This document shows, in pieces, positions 1-8,100 of a stretch of DNA of 64,000 nucleotides. Both the position numbers and the translations under genes were made by a program. The stretch lies in assembly GCF_039831995.1 (NCBI RefSeq), contig NZ_JBDOIO010000004.1:1116001-1180000 (forward strand), in the 5' to 3' direction. How positions within the stretch are numbered: the first letter of the stretch is position 1; every line of letters begins with the position of its first letter. The DNA is from Paenibacillus pabuli. GTDB taxonomy: Bacteria; Bacillota; Bacilli; Paenibacillales; Paenibacillaceae. Under the pieces are notes generated by a model. The model was not told the DNA's origin, did not search any database, and saw only the letters and a list, made by a program, of their open reading frames with translations.

Positions 1-2865
1 AAATCAGATGGTTACCTGCTTGAACACAAAAAGTCAGGTGCCCGAATCGTCGTTTTATCCAACGAGGATGACAATAAAGTGTTCAGTATCGGTTTCAGAA
101 CACCTCCAAGTGACAATACGGGCGTGCCTCATATTTTAGAGCATTCCGTGCTGTGCGGGTCCAAAAAGTTTCCAGCAAAGGATTCCTTTGTGGAACTATT
201 GAAGGGTTCACTGAATACCTTCCTGAATGCGATGACGTACCCGGACAAAACGATCTACCCGATCGCCAGCCGCAATGATCATGACTTCCACAACTTGATG
301 GATATTTATCTGGATGCGGTACTGAACACCAATATTTATGAGAACGAGAAAATATTCCTGCAAGAGGGCTGGAACTACAATCTGGCCTCTCCCGAGGATG
401 AATTGACATATAACGGTGTGGTGTACAACGAGATGAAGGGGGCCTTTTCCTCACCGGAGCGTGTTGTACGCAGAGCCGTTCTGAATTCACTTTTTCCGGA
501 TACAACCTATTCCTGCGAATCAGGAGGCATTCCGGATGAGATTACGGATCTGACCTACCAGGGTTTGCTCGATTTCCACACGAAATACTATCATCCTTCG
601 AACAGCTACATATACTTGTACGGTGATATGGATATGGAAGAGAAGCTGAAATGGCTGGATGAAGCCTATTTGAACCAGTACGATCGAATCGTGACTGACT
701 CGGAGATTGGGGTACAGAAAGCCTTCGCCGAGCGGGTTGATGTGGTTAAAACCTATTCTGCCGGAAGTACCGAGTCGGAAGTGGACAACAGCTTTTTGAC
801 GTATAATGCCGTGATTGGGACTACTCTTGATCAGGAACTGAACATTGCCTTTCAAATTTTGCAGTATGCACTTCTAAGTGCGCCGGGAGCTGTTCTGAAG
901 CAGGCACTGCTGGATAAGGGGATCGCAAAAGAAGTCTACGGATCGTATGACGACAGCTTGTATCAGCCTGTACTGACCATCGGTTTGAAGAAGAGTAACC
1001 TGGAGAGCAAACAGATATTTTTGGATACAGTGAATGAAGTGCTTCAGCGTGTAGTTAAGGAAGGGATTGATCCCAAGGCACTGCTTGCGGGCATTAATTC
1101 CTATGAGTTCAACCATCGTGAAGCCGATTTTGGAAGAATGCCGAAAGGGCTCATCTATGGCTTCTATACCCTTCAGAGCTGGCTCTATGATGATCAGGCA
1201 CCATTTGCACATTTGGAGGCCAATGATGTATTTGCAACGCTCCGAACCAAAATGAATGAAGGATACTTCGAGCAGTTGATCGAGCAGTATTTGCTGCAAA
1301 ATACACATACCTCATTTGTTGCGGTGACTCCGGATAAGGGGCTGAATCAGCGGAAGGAAGAAGCGCTGCGTACCCGGTTGAAATCCTATCAGTCCAGTCT
1401 GAATGAGACCGAAATCGCACAATTGGTGCAAAAAACGAAAGAGCTCGCGGATTATCAAAATGAACCTTCGACCAAAGAACAACAGCAGGTCATTCCAACC
1501 TTGTCGATTGAAGATATAGATCCTAAAGCTTCGACCTTGTACCAAACCCTAAAGACGGTAGAAGGCACAACGATCCTGCATCACAATCTATACACCAACG
1601 GGATTGGTTATCTGAAGCTTTTATTTGATATCAAAGAGATCCCGCAGCATCTGCTGCCTTATGCCGGCCTTCTGAAAAGCGTGCTCGGTTATGTGGATAC
1701 GAAGAATTTCTCATTCAATGAGTTATCTAATGAAATCCATATCCACTCAGGTGGAATCAGTGCAAGCGTAGGTGCGAGTGCGGATGCGAAACAGTATAAC
1801 GCGTACCGGGCTCACTTCGAATTCGGAGCGAAAGTTCTGTACAGCAAGCTGGGATTTGCGTTTGACATGATCCAAGAGATCATTCTGACTTCCCGGTTCG
1901 ACGACTCGAAGCGCTTGTACGAGATCATTTCCCAACTGAAGGGACAATTGCAGCGCAGCTTGATCAACAGTGGACATTCGGCAGCGATGGGCAGATCCTC
2001 TGCCAAACATTCAGCTGTGGCTGCCTTCCGGGAAGCTGTGAGCGGAATCGCCTTTTACCAGTGGCTAGAAGAGCTTCAGGCGAACTATGATGAGAGAAAA
2101 GAAGAACTTGCCACTCGCCTTAAAGAATTGACAGGCATGATCTTCAGACCAGAGCTGCTGCTTGTCAGCTATACCGCCGATGAGAAAGGGTACGAAGGGT
2201 TGGAGCAGCAGGTGTCTGACCTGAAATCCAAGCTGTTTACCCATGATGTGGCGAAGGAGCACGCTGAATTCCAAGAGGTTCATCATAATGAGGGCTTCAA
2301 GTCACCTTCGGAAGTGCAATATGTTGTTCAGACGGGTAACTTCCTCACCAAGGGCTTCCAGTATACAGGCTCGCTGCGGGTTCTTCAGGGGATCTTGTCA
2401 CTTGATTATCTGTGGACGAATATCCGGGCCAAGGGTGGCGCGTACGGCTGCATGAGCGGTTTCAGACGGAATGGAGACAGCTATCTGGCCTCATACAGAG
2501 ACCCTAACCTTGAGAAAACCTACAAAGTGTATGAAGACATTCCGCAATATTTGCAAAATTTCAAAGCGGATGCACGTGAAATGACCCGGTATATTATCGG
2601 TGCCATTCAGGATCTGGATACCCCGAGAACACCGTATTCGGAAGGGAATTTCTCGCTGGAATGCTACTTGTCTAACGTTACCGAAGCAGACCTTCAACAG
2701 GAGCGGGATGAAGTGCTGAGCACAACGGAAGCCCATATCATCGACTCGGCTGCCCTCGTATCTGCAATCCTTGAGCAAGGAAATCGCTGTGTCGTTGGCA
2801 ATGAAAGCAAGATCGAAGAGCAAGGCTTCCTGTTCGACGAAACACTGGATCTGATTAAGTATTAA
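1..2865 (+). CDS. M16C insulinase-family metallopeptidase (presequence protease-like), 5' end missing
   Basis: Zinc endopeptidase of the M16C/PreP group, which degrades oligopeptides inside a closed two-half chamber. The frame is already open at base 1, so the true start lies upstream of the window; 954 codons are visible. The inverted zinc motif HILEH is at bases 130-144 and the downstream Glu-containing NEMKG at about 427-441. The RxKGGAYG substrate-binding motif of the second half is near base 2430. Two M16 halves are therefore present and the missing part should be only tens of residues. A terminator follows. The family is clear; its exact substrate in this organism is not. Confidence 0.93.
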   Translation, partial: KSDGYLLEHKKSGARIVVLSNEDDNKVFSIGFRTPPSDNTGVPHILEHSVLCGSKKFPAKDSFVELLKGSLNTFLNAMTYPDKTIYPIASRNDHDFHNLMDIYLDAVLNTNIYENEKIFLQEGWNYNLASPEDELTYNGVVYNEMKGAFSSPERVVRRAVLNSLFPDTTYSCESGGIPDEITDLTYQGLLDFHTKYYHPSNSYIYLYGDMDMEEKLKWLDEAYLNQYDRIVTDSEIGVQKAFAERVDVVKTYSAGSTESEVDNSFLTYNAVIGTTLDQELNIAFQILQYALLSAPGAVLKQALLDKGIAKEVYGSYDDSLYQPVLTIGLKKSNLESKQIFLDTVNEVLQRVVKEGIDPKALLAGINSYEFNHREADFGRMPKGLIYGFYTLQSWLYDDQAPFAHLEANDVFATLRTKMNEGYFEQLIEQYLLQNTHTSFVAVTPDKGLNQRKEEALRTRLKSYQSSLNETEIAQLVQKTKELADYQNEPSTKEQQQVIPTLSIEDIDPKASTLYQTLKTVEGTTILHHNLYTNGIGYLKLLFDIKEIPQHLLPYAGLLKSVLGYVDTKNFSFNELSNEIHIHSGGISASVGASADAKQYNAYRAHFEFGAKVLYSKLGFAFDMIQEIILTSRFDDSKRLYEIISQLKGQLQRSLINSGHSAAMGRSSAKHSAVAAFREAVSGIAFYQWLEELQANYDERKEELATRLKELTGMIFRPELLLVSYTADEKGYEGLEQQVSDLKSKLFTHDVAKEHAEFQEVHHNEGFKSPSEVQYVVQTGNFLTKGFQYTGSLRVLQGILSLDYLWTNIRAKGGAYGCMSGFRRNGDSYLASYRDPNLEKTYKVYEDIPQYLQNFKADAREMTRYIIGAIQDLDTPRTPYSEGNFSLECYLSNVTEADLQQERDEVLSTTEAHIIDSAALVSAILEQGNRCVVGNESKIEEQGFLFDETLDLIKY

Positions 2866-2920
2866 ATGCAGAAGTAGTGTATGGAATATTGCAAAATGGA
2901 TGCATTAGTACAAAGTGGGT

Positions 2921-2957
2921 CCCTGGTTGGCTTAGCCACCTGGGGGCTCGTTTTTTT
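2921..2957 (+). terminator. Rho-independent terminator after the M16C peptidase
   Basis: Imperfect GC-rich hairpin (CCCTGGT..TGGC with a TTA loop and GCCA..TGGGG) followed by CTCG and seven T residues. The rest of the gap to 3170 holds no gene that I can see. Confidence 0.8.
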
Positions 2958-3170
2958 GTTTATAGCCCCTGAAATTGGCTTAAAGAATAATCAGAGTATA
3001 TCCCTCAGTACCTGAACAGACATGCCTTAATAGTACATTTCTGGCCTGCCGCCCGGAGGTATGTTAAAATGATGGATAGTCTATGAGCCCTTAATCAGGC
3101 TCAACACAAGGGCAGCCAGAGGTTTCTGGCAGCACGGGTATGTTTTCATCAGGGAAAGGAGCCCATACAT

Positions 3171-3839
3171 ATGTTTGGAAACGATTGGGACACAGTTCTT
3201 AAAGAAGAGATCGAAGCGGAGTATTTCAACGATATTCGTTATGCACTAGCAGGAGAGTACAAAACGCAAACGGTATATCCGTCCAAAGAAAATCTGTTCT
3301 CCGCACTCAAACTCACCCCGTATCATCAGGTCAAAGCGGTAATTCTGGGTCAGGATCCATATCACGGAGCTGGACAGGCCCATGGATTAAGCTTTTCGGT
3401 CATGCCAGGTGTGCGTATACCGCCTTCACTACTAAATATATATAAGGAACTTCATGCAGATCTGGGCCTGCCGATTCCCAAACACGGATACTTGGTGCAT
3501 TGGGCGGAACAAGGTGTACTGCTGCTTAATAATGTACTTACGGTACGCGAGGGTGAGCCGAATTCTCACCAGGGACTGGGCTGGCAAAAATTCACCGATG
3601 CGGTGATTCGTGCGTTGAACGAACGTTCGGAACCGATGGTGTTCATGCTGTGGGGCAGTCACGCACAGAAAAAAGGTGCTTTTATTGACCGGGACAAACA
3701 TCTGGTGCTGGAATCCACACACCCCAGTCCACTTGCAGCCCATCGTGGTTTTCTGGGCAGTCGGCCGTTCTCCAAAGCCAATGAGTTCCTGACCTCCAAA
3801 GGTATTCAACCGATTGATTGGACTATACCGGAAAACTAG
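3171..3839 (+). CDS. ung: Uracil-DNA glycosylase, family 1
   Basis: Removes uracil from DNA as the first step of base excision repair. The 222-residue protein has the water-activating motif GQDPYHG at residues 60-66, with catalytic Asp62, and the second motif HPSPLAAHRGF from residue 184, with His184. Length matches the family (about 220-230). The ATG is preceded by GGAAAGGAG at 3152-3161. The next gene starts about 20 bases after the stop, so the two are probably co-transcribed. Confidence 0.97.
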   Translation: MFGNDWDTVLKEEIEAEYFNDIRYALAGEYKTQTVYPSKENLFSALKLTPYHQVKAVILGQDPYHGAGQAHGLSFSVMPGVRIPPSLLNIYKELHADLGLPIPKHGYLVHWAEQGVLLLNNVLTVREGEPNSHQGLGWQKFTDAVIRALNERSEPMVFMLWGSHAQKKGAFIDRDKHLVLESTHPSPLAAHRGFLGSRPFSKANEFLTSKGIQPIDWTIPEN

Positions 3840-3858
3840 ATAAGCGGAGGTGAGGACA

Positions 3859-4278
3859 TTGCGGCATTGGGTTGGACGAAAAGTAGCAGTATATCGGGCA
3901 ACGGGGATACGAGAGCCCCTGAAGGGGACCCTGGTAGAATGGGATGAAGAAGCGGATTGTGTACGAATCGGACCGAAGCGGATCAAGGTATCGTTCGACA
4001 ATATCGCAATGATCAGACCTCTGCCCGAAGAGAGTCTTCCCTTGAAGAAAGCACGTTCTGAGGTGCATAAGGTCGGGTATGTGATGAAAAAGGCTATTCA
4101 ATTTGACAATGCCATTTACTTTAAATCACAGGTCATGATATGGCGGCGGGCCAAAATTGTTGCGCTGTCCACGACGATTCTTCGTCATGATGAAGATCAG
4201 GTCGAGCTTTCAGACGGCCGGTTGCTTCGCAAGGACAAGCACATGTTTGTAGTGCGTACCAGAAGGGGCATACGCTAA
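3859..4278 (+). CDS. Conserved hypothetical protein, small beta-barrel-like
   Basis: Function not recognised. I choose the TTG at 3859 because GGAGGTGAGG at 3846-3855 is an ideally placed ribosome binding site; the in-frame GTG at 3850 lies inside that site. The 139-residue product is basic, has no membrane segment, and contains two beta-rich stretches (VGRKVAVYRATG.., then FDNAIYFKSQVMIWRR..) that may be paired small barrels. It sits 19 bases behind ung and is probably in the same transcript, ending at the terminator at 4390. Confidence 0.75.
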   Translation: MRHWVGRKVAVYRATGIREPLKGTLVEWDEEADCVRIGPKRIKVSFDNIAMIRPLPEESLPLKKARSEVHKVGYVMKKAIQFDNAIYFKSQVMIWRRAKIVALSTTILRHDEDQVELSDGRLLRKDKHMFVVRTRRGIR

Positions 4279-4389
4279 TATGTCTTTCATATTTAATATT
4301 CATTTCATGTAAAGATCACATGGATTTAATCTTCGGCCTTTATATTAAATGTAACAACCCCTTCTAAATGATGTGTAATAACATGGGAG

Positions 4390-4420
4390 CCCGGCCGGCT
4401 GCAAACGGTCGGGTTTTTTT
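4390..4420 (+). terminator. Rho-independent terminator
   Basis: CCCGGCCG and CGGTCGGG form an 8-bp stem (one G-T pair) followed by seven T residues. It closes the ung transcript. Confidence 0.88.
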
Positions 4421-4506
4421 GTCACCAGATCATGCGAAGGGGTAACATAGCAATGACAATCTTGTTATATACTAATGAGATAGACAACAAGAAGGAGTGA
4501 AGCCCT

Positions 4507-5106
4507 TTGAAACGTATATGTGTTTTTGCAGGTTCCAATCCCGGGAATCATCCGGACTATACACATCAGGCAGTCAACTTGGGGAAGCAGATTGCAGATA
4601 ACGGATTCTCGCTCGTATATGGCGGGTCGTGCATGGGATTAATGGGTGCGGTGGCCGATGCAGCCCTCGAGAATGGCGGAGAAGTCATTGGCGTTATGCC
4701 AACCGGATTGTTTCGTGGAGAAATTGTGCATGGAGGCCTTACGCAGCTGATTGAAGTAGGGACGATGCATGAACGGAAGGCAACGATGGCAGAACTGTCG
4801 GATGGATTTATCGCCCTTCCTGGTGGCATGGGCACCTTCGAGGAATTGTTCGAAGTGCTGTGCTGGGCTCAAATCGGCATTCACCGCAAACCGGTCGGTT
4901 TATTGAATGTAAACGGATATTACGAACCTTTGATGAAACTTGTGGAGCATAGTGTCCATGAAGGATTTTCGAATACTTCGCATCTCAGCCTGTGGAGTCT
5001 TGAATCGGAACCGGCCGAGCTGCTGGCGAAGATGGCGGCTTATGTTCCCGCACAGTTGACCCAGAAATGGACTCAGCTTCATGAACTGAACAAAAGTGAT
5101 GCATGA
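4507..5106 (+). CDS. LOG-family protein (TIGR00730, lysine decarboxylase-like Rossmann fold)
   Basis: Members of this family are phosphoribohydrolases that release free bases from nucleoside 5'-monophosphates, named after the plant cytokinin-activating enzyme Lonely Guy. The protein has the family signature PGGMGTFEE at residues 105-113 and MHERK at 87-91, both part of the active site. Length, 199 residues, is typical. Start is TTG with AAGGAG eleven bases upstream. Bacillus YvdD is a comparable protein. The real substrate in bacteria is often unknown, so no gene symbol is given. Confidence 0.92.
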   Translation: MKRICVFAGSNPGNHPDYTHQAVNLGKQIADNGFSLVYGGSCMGLMGAVADAALENGGEVIGVMPTGLFRGEIVHGGLTQLIEVGTMHERKATMAELSDGFIALPGGMGTFEELFEVLCWAQIGIHRKPVGLLNVNGYYEPLMKLVEHSVHEGFSNTSHLSLWSLESEPAELLAKMAAYVPAQLTQKWTQLHELNKSDA

Positions 5107-5167
5107 CATCTGACCACCACACCTGCGGAAAAATTTCCGTTCTGCCCAAGCAAGCTGAGGCCTGAGA

Positions 5168-5176
5168 CATAGTCTA
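5168..5176 (+). promoter_or_regulatory. Possible sigma-K-type -10 element
   Basis: CATAGTCTA fits the sigma-K -10 consensus CATANNNTA and lies 34 bases before the start of a YjcZ-like sporulation gene. No clear AC -35 element at the right distance, so this is weak. Confidence 0.25.
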
Positions 5177-5209
5177 TAGTATACTTTCTTAAAGAGGGGA
5201 GTGTCACTC

Positions 5210-5341
5210 ATGAGCGAAATCAAAGGCACAGGTTACGGGTATGGATACGGAGGATTCGGCGGCGGAGCATGGACATCCACGGGCGCAATTCTGGTATTGT
5301 TCATTCTCCTGGTCATTATTTCCCGTACCTTCATTCTGTAA
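5210..5341 (+). CDS. YjcZ-like small sporulation protein (43 aa)
   Basis: Short glycine- and tyrosine-rich protein. The N-terminal part repeats GYGYGYGGFGGG, followed by a single hydrophobic segment (ILVLFILLVII) that reaches almost to the C-terminus. This is the architecture of the YjcZ/YuzJ-type spore proteins of Bacillus. Ribosome binding site AGAGGGGAG lies about ten bases before the ATG. It stands alone between LOG and a convergent gene. Function in the spore is not known. Confidence 0.82.
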   Translation: MSEIKGTGYGYGYGGFGGGAWTSTGAILVLFILLVIISRTFIL

Positions 5342-5400
5342 TTCGGTCAGTCATCCTGACGGGGATGTAAGACACGGGATGAAGAACTAGCCTTTCCAAA

Positions 5401-5442
5401 GAAACGCCGACTGCTGCCGGCGTTTCGGGGGAACGGTTTTTT
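5401..5442 (+). terminator. Probable terminator of the YjcZ-like gene
   Basis: Perfect 9-bp stem GAAACGCCG / CGGCGTTTC (5401-5426). The T-run (5437-5442) is ten bases further on, so efficiency is uncertain. Confidence 0.5.
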
Positions 5443-5482
5443 GTTTTTCCTGCGAAGAAAGGGACATCCTCGTGAACAAACA

Positions 5483-5517
5483 AATCCTGCTCCAAAATGA
5501 TGATGAGGAGCAGGATT
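5483..5517 (-). terminator. Terminator of the minus-strand membrane protein gene
   Basis: Eleven-base inverted repeat AATCCTGCTCC / GGAGCAGGATT. On the minus strand it is followed by TTTGTTTGTT. Confidence 0.75.
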
Positions 5518-5558
5518 AACCGTCAGGCTTATAGATCTGTTCAGCAATATGCATTACT

Positions 5559-5831
5559 TTATACCACAACGGCGGTCTCGTCTGGTATACTCAGTGATTT
5601 CCAGGCGATATATAGTCCGATGGCGGCTGCAATCAAGGAGAGAATGGCAGCGACAACAGCCAGCTGATCCAATGTCTTGGAAGAGATGTAGTTCGTGTTC
5701 CGCTGATCTGACGCTGTTTTTTTGGTGGACTGGTTTTTGATATGCACAGAGGGACTGGAACGCCTGGAAGCCGACGGTGATTGGGAGATGCGAGAGCGCG
5801 GGGGAAGGGGTTTGTTCCTTAAGGGCTTCAA
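5559..5831 (-). CDS. Small single-span membrane protein, function unknown (90 aa)
   Basis: Not recognised. The start is a TTG at 5831, chosen because AAGGAGGT lies six bases upstream. The first half is very basic and rich in Ser, Arg and Pro. One transmembrane segment (LAVVAAILSLIAAAIGLYIAW) lies at about residues 57-77 and a short acidic tail follows. Likely orientation is N-terminus inside by the positive-inside rule. It is a single-gene unit with its own terminator at 5483-5517. Confidence 0.7.
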   Translation of the reverse strand: MKPLRNKPLPPRSRISQSPSASRRSSPSVHIKNQSTKKTASDQRNTNYISSKTLDQLAVVAAILSLIAAAIGLYIAWKSLSIPDETAVVV

Positions 5832-6070
5832 TCGTCAACCTCCTTATGACGGAGTACGGAACTTCTCTCGTTCATACTATATTATGTCGATTTGCAGATT
5901 GAGTTCGCAAAAATGAGTGAATCCCCAGTCTGACTGGACATTTTCCCATACCATTTACATCAAATGTGAACTCGAACACGCATTAAACGTTCTGTTAATA
6001 CGGTTATGACAAACGGGTCGTATAGTGGAAATGCTAGAGTTAACGTTTGAATTCAGGAGGTGCTGGAATT

Positions 6071-6805
6071 ATGGCGATTGAAATTATTGCGCATAGGGGA
6101 GCTTCCGCCGTCTGTCCCGAGAATACGATGGCTGCGTTCGAACGTTGTCTGGAGCTCGGAGCCACGGGCATTGAGACGGATGTTCAGATGTCCAGTGATG
6201 GCAGGCTGGTCCTGATTCATGATGAGACATTGAACCGGACTGCAGGTGCATCTGGCTGGGTTAAGGATACAACATACGAGCAATTGCGCACACTTGACGC
6301 AGGAAGCTGGTTTCATTCCGATTTCGCCCAGGAGCGCATCCCTTCACTGGAAGAACTATTTGATCTCGTGCAGGGAAAAAAGATTCTGCTTAATCTGGAG
6401 CTGAAAAATGGAATTGTCGGCTACAAGGGCATGGAGGAAAAGATCGTGCAGGCCGTTCGGGAGTGGGATTTGGAACAGCAAGTGATCCTATCCAGTTTCA
6501 ACCATGCATCCTTGGTGAGGTGTAAACGTATTGCTCCGGAGATTAGGACAGCCCTTCTGTACATGGAAAAACTATATCGTCCTTACGACTATGCTGCCAA
6601 ACTGGAGGCCTCGGCACTGCACCCTTACAAGCTGGCTGTAACTAAGGAGGAAGTAACTGCTGCGCAGGCTCAAGGAATATCGACACATCCTTTTACCGTA
6701 AACGATCCTGCAGAGATGCAGGCTTTGATCCAGATGGGTGTGGAAGCCATCATCACCGATGTTCCGGATGTACTGTCCGCATTGACAGGAGTACATAGCC
6801 GTTAA
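6071..6805 (+). CDS. Glycerophosphodiester phosphodiesterase
   Basis: Hydrolyses glycerophosphodiesters to sn-glycerol 3-phosphate and an alcohol. The 244-residue protein shows the family core: HRG at 8-10 (His8, Arg9), PENT at 16-19, ETD at 35-37 (metal ligands), HD at 50-51 with the second catalytic His50, and LELK from 109. No signal peptide, so it is a cytoplasmic UgpQ/YqiK-type enzyme rather than a secreted GlpQ. The ATG at 6071 follows CAGGAGGTG; an upstream in-frame TTG at 6047 lies before that site and is unlikely. Confidence 0.94.
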   Translation: MAIEIIAHRGASAVCPENTMAAFERCLELGATGIETDVQMSSDGRLVLIHDETLNRTAGASGWVKDTTYEQLRTLDAGSWFHSDFAQERIPSLEELFDLVQGKKILLNLELKNGIVGYKGMEEKIVQAVREWDLEQQVILSSFNHASLVRCKRIAPEIRTALLYMEKLYRPYDYAAKLEASALHPYKLAVTKEEVTAAQAQGISTHPFTVNDPAEMQALIQMGVEAIITDVPDVLSALTGVHSR

Positions 6806-6821
6806 CATTATAGAAAAACCA

Positions 6822-6860
6822 AGCTGCACCTGAGCTCTTATGCTCGGTGCGGCTTTTTTT
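6822..6860 (+). terminator. Terminator of the glycerophosphodiesterase gene
   Basis: GCTGCACC(T)GAGC / GCTCGGTGCGGC hairpin followed by seven T residues. Confidence 0.9.
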
Positions 6861-6905
6861 GGATCTGAAAAATGTTTAATTCAATAAACTTGTCCCATTT
6901 GTCCA

Positions 6906-6934
6906 TTGCCAGCGAGAGATTGTTGACATACAAT
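6906..6934 (+). promoter_or_regulatory. Candidate sigma-A promoter of the siderophore permease operon
   Basis: TTGCCA (6906-6911), a 17-base spacer and TACAAT (6929-6934). A TTGACA at 6923 is an alternative -35 with a poor -10. Transcription would begin just before the Fur box. Confidence 0.6.
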
Positions 6935-6946
6935 GATGTATGGGAA

Positions 6947-6961
6947 TGAGAATCAATATCA
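6947..6961 (+). promoter_or_regulatory. Fur box
   Basis: TGAGAATCAATATCA matches the 7-1-7 Fur consensus TGATAATNATTATCA at 13 of 15 positions counting the free centre. It lies at or just after the probable transcription start, so iron-bound Fur should block expression of the permeases. Confidence 0.8.
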
Positions 6962-6995
6962 TTAAAAGAACGGCAATAATAGAGAGGTGATTGTT

Positions 6996-7046
6996 ATGTA
7001 CATAGGATTTGTCTACTTCACTCATAACAAGGGTGGGCGCATATGA
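6996..7046 (+). CDS. Putative 16-residue leader peptide, translationally coupled to the permease gene
   Basis: ATG at 6996 with AGAGAGGTGA five bases upstream opens a reading frame of MYIGFVYFTHNKGGRI and a TGA at 7044-7046. That stop overlaps the ATG of the permease (7043-7045) in the arrangement ATGA. The permease itself has only a modest ribosome binding site (AAGGGTGG), so re-initiation after the leader may drive its translation. No similarity to a known peptide is recognised. Confidence 0.5.
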   Translation: MYIGFVYFTHNKGGRI

Positions 7047-8098
7047 GTTCGAAGGCTTCATCAGCAAGTCATAATACGGAATCTCCGACAGCCAAAATAC
7101 ATACTCGTCCCTGGGCTGCTACCTTGATCCTGACGGGTGGTCTTGTGCTGCTCGCCCTGGGTATGGCCTTGTCCATTTCTTTTGGTGCCGCAGATATTAA
7201 GCTCGGCGTAGTCTGGCAAGCCATCTTTAACTTTAATCCGGATCTTACTCCGCATCAGATTATCTGGGAAATTCGATTGCCGCGTATTCTTGGCGGGGCG
7301 ATGGTCGGTGCCTGCTTCGCGGTAGCTGGTGCAATCATGCAGGGGATGACTCGCAATCCGCTCGCGGATTCGGGCTTACTTGGCCTGAATTCCGGTGCGG
7401 GATTTGCCCTTGCTGTATGTTTCGCTTTCTTCCCTGGCATGCCGTACATGTATATCATTATGTATTCCTTTATCGGGGCAGGGCTGGGCGTACTCCTTGT
7501 ATACGGATTCGGAGCGGCATCCAGATCGGGTCTTACGCCGCTTAGACTTGTGTTGGCAGGAGCAGCGGTATCTGCCATGTTGTCAGCACTGAGTGAAGGG
7601 ATTGCGTTATATTTCAAAATTGGACAGGATCTCGCCTTCTGGACAGCGGGCGGTGTTGCGGGTACCAAGTGGTCTCAGCTGGAGGTCATGTTCCCCTGGG
7701 TCCTGGCTGCACTCATTGCAGGTTTGATTATCTCCCGTTCCATTACGCTCCTTAGTCTCGGCGAGGAGATTGCCGTCGGACTGGGACAGCGTACTGGCCT
7801 GATCAAACTGATTGGTCTGATCGTTGTGCTTATTCTAGCGGGTACGGCTGTATCCGTGGTTGGCGCTGTAGGCTTCGTTGGCCTTATCATCCCCCATCTG
7901 ACACGTAAAATCGTCGGGGTTGATTATCGCTGGATCATTCCATGTTCAGCCGTCATGGGCAGCTTGCTGCTGGTGTTTGCCGATCTAGCTGCACGGATGA
8001 TCAATCCACCATACGAGACGCCAATTGGTGCTCTGGTTGCCCTGATCGGGGTACCGTTCTTCCTCTATCTGGCCCGTAAAGAAAGGAGGTCTCTGTAA
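7043..8098 (+). CDS. FecCD-family iron-siderophore ABC permease (YfiZ-like)
   Basis: One half of the membrane channel of an iron-siderophore importer. The 351-residue protein has a longer hydrophilic N-terminus (about 25 residues) and then about nine or ten membrane spans. It shows the family signatures IRLPRILGG, QGMTRNPLADSGLLGLNSGAG, the LGEEIAVGLG coupling-helix region and GFVGLIIPHLTR near the C-terminus. The partner permease starts two bases after its stop. No substrate-binding lipoprotein or ATPase gene is adjacent; in Bacillus subtilis the homologues YfiZ and YfhA use YfiY and the shared ATPase YusV. Fur-controlled. Confidence 0.93.
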   Translation: MSSKASSASHNTESPTAKIHTRPWAATLILTGGLVLLALGMALSISFGAADIKLGVVWQAIFNFNPDLTPHQIIWEIRLPRILGGAMVGACFAVAGAIMQGMTRNPLADSGLLGLNSGAGFALAVCFAFFPGMPYMYIIMYSFIGAGLGVLLVYGFGAASRSGLTPLRLVLAGAAVSAMLSALSEGIALYFKIGQDLAFWTAGGVAGTKWSQLEVMFPWVLAALIAGLIISRSITLLSLGEEIAVGLGQRTGLIKLIGLIVVLILAGTAVSVVGAVGFVGLIIPHLTRKIVGVDYRWIIPCSAVMGSLLLVFADLAARMINPPYETPIGALVALIGVPFFLYLARKERRSL

Positions 8099-8100
8099 TT

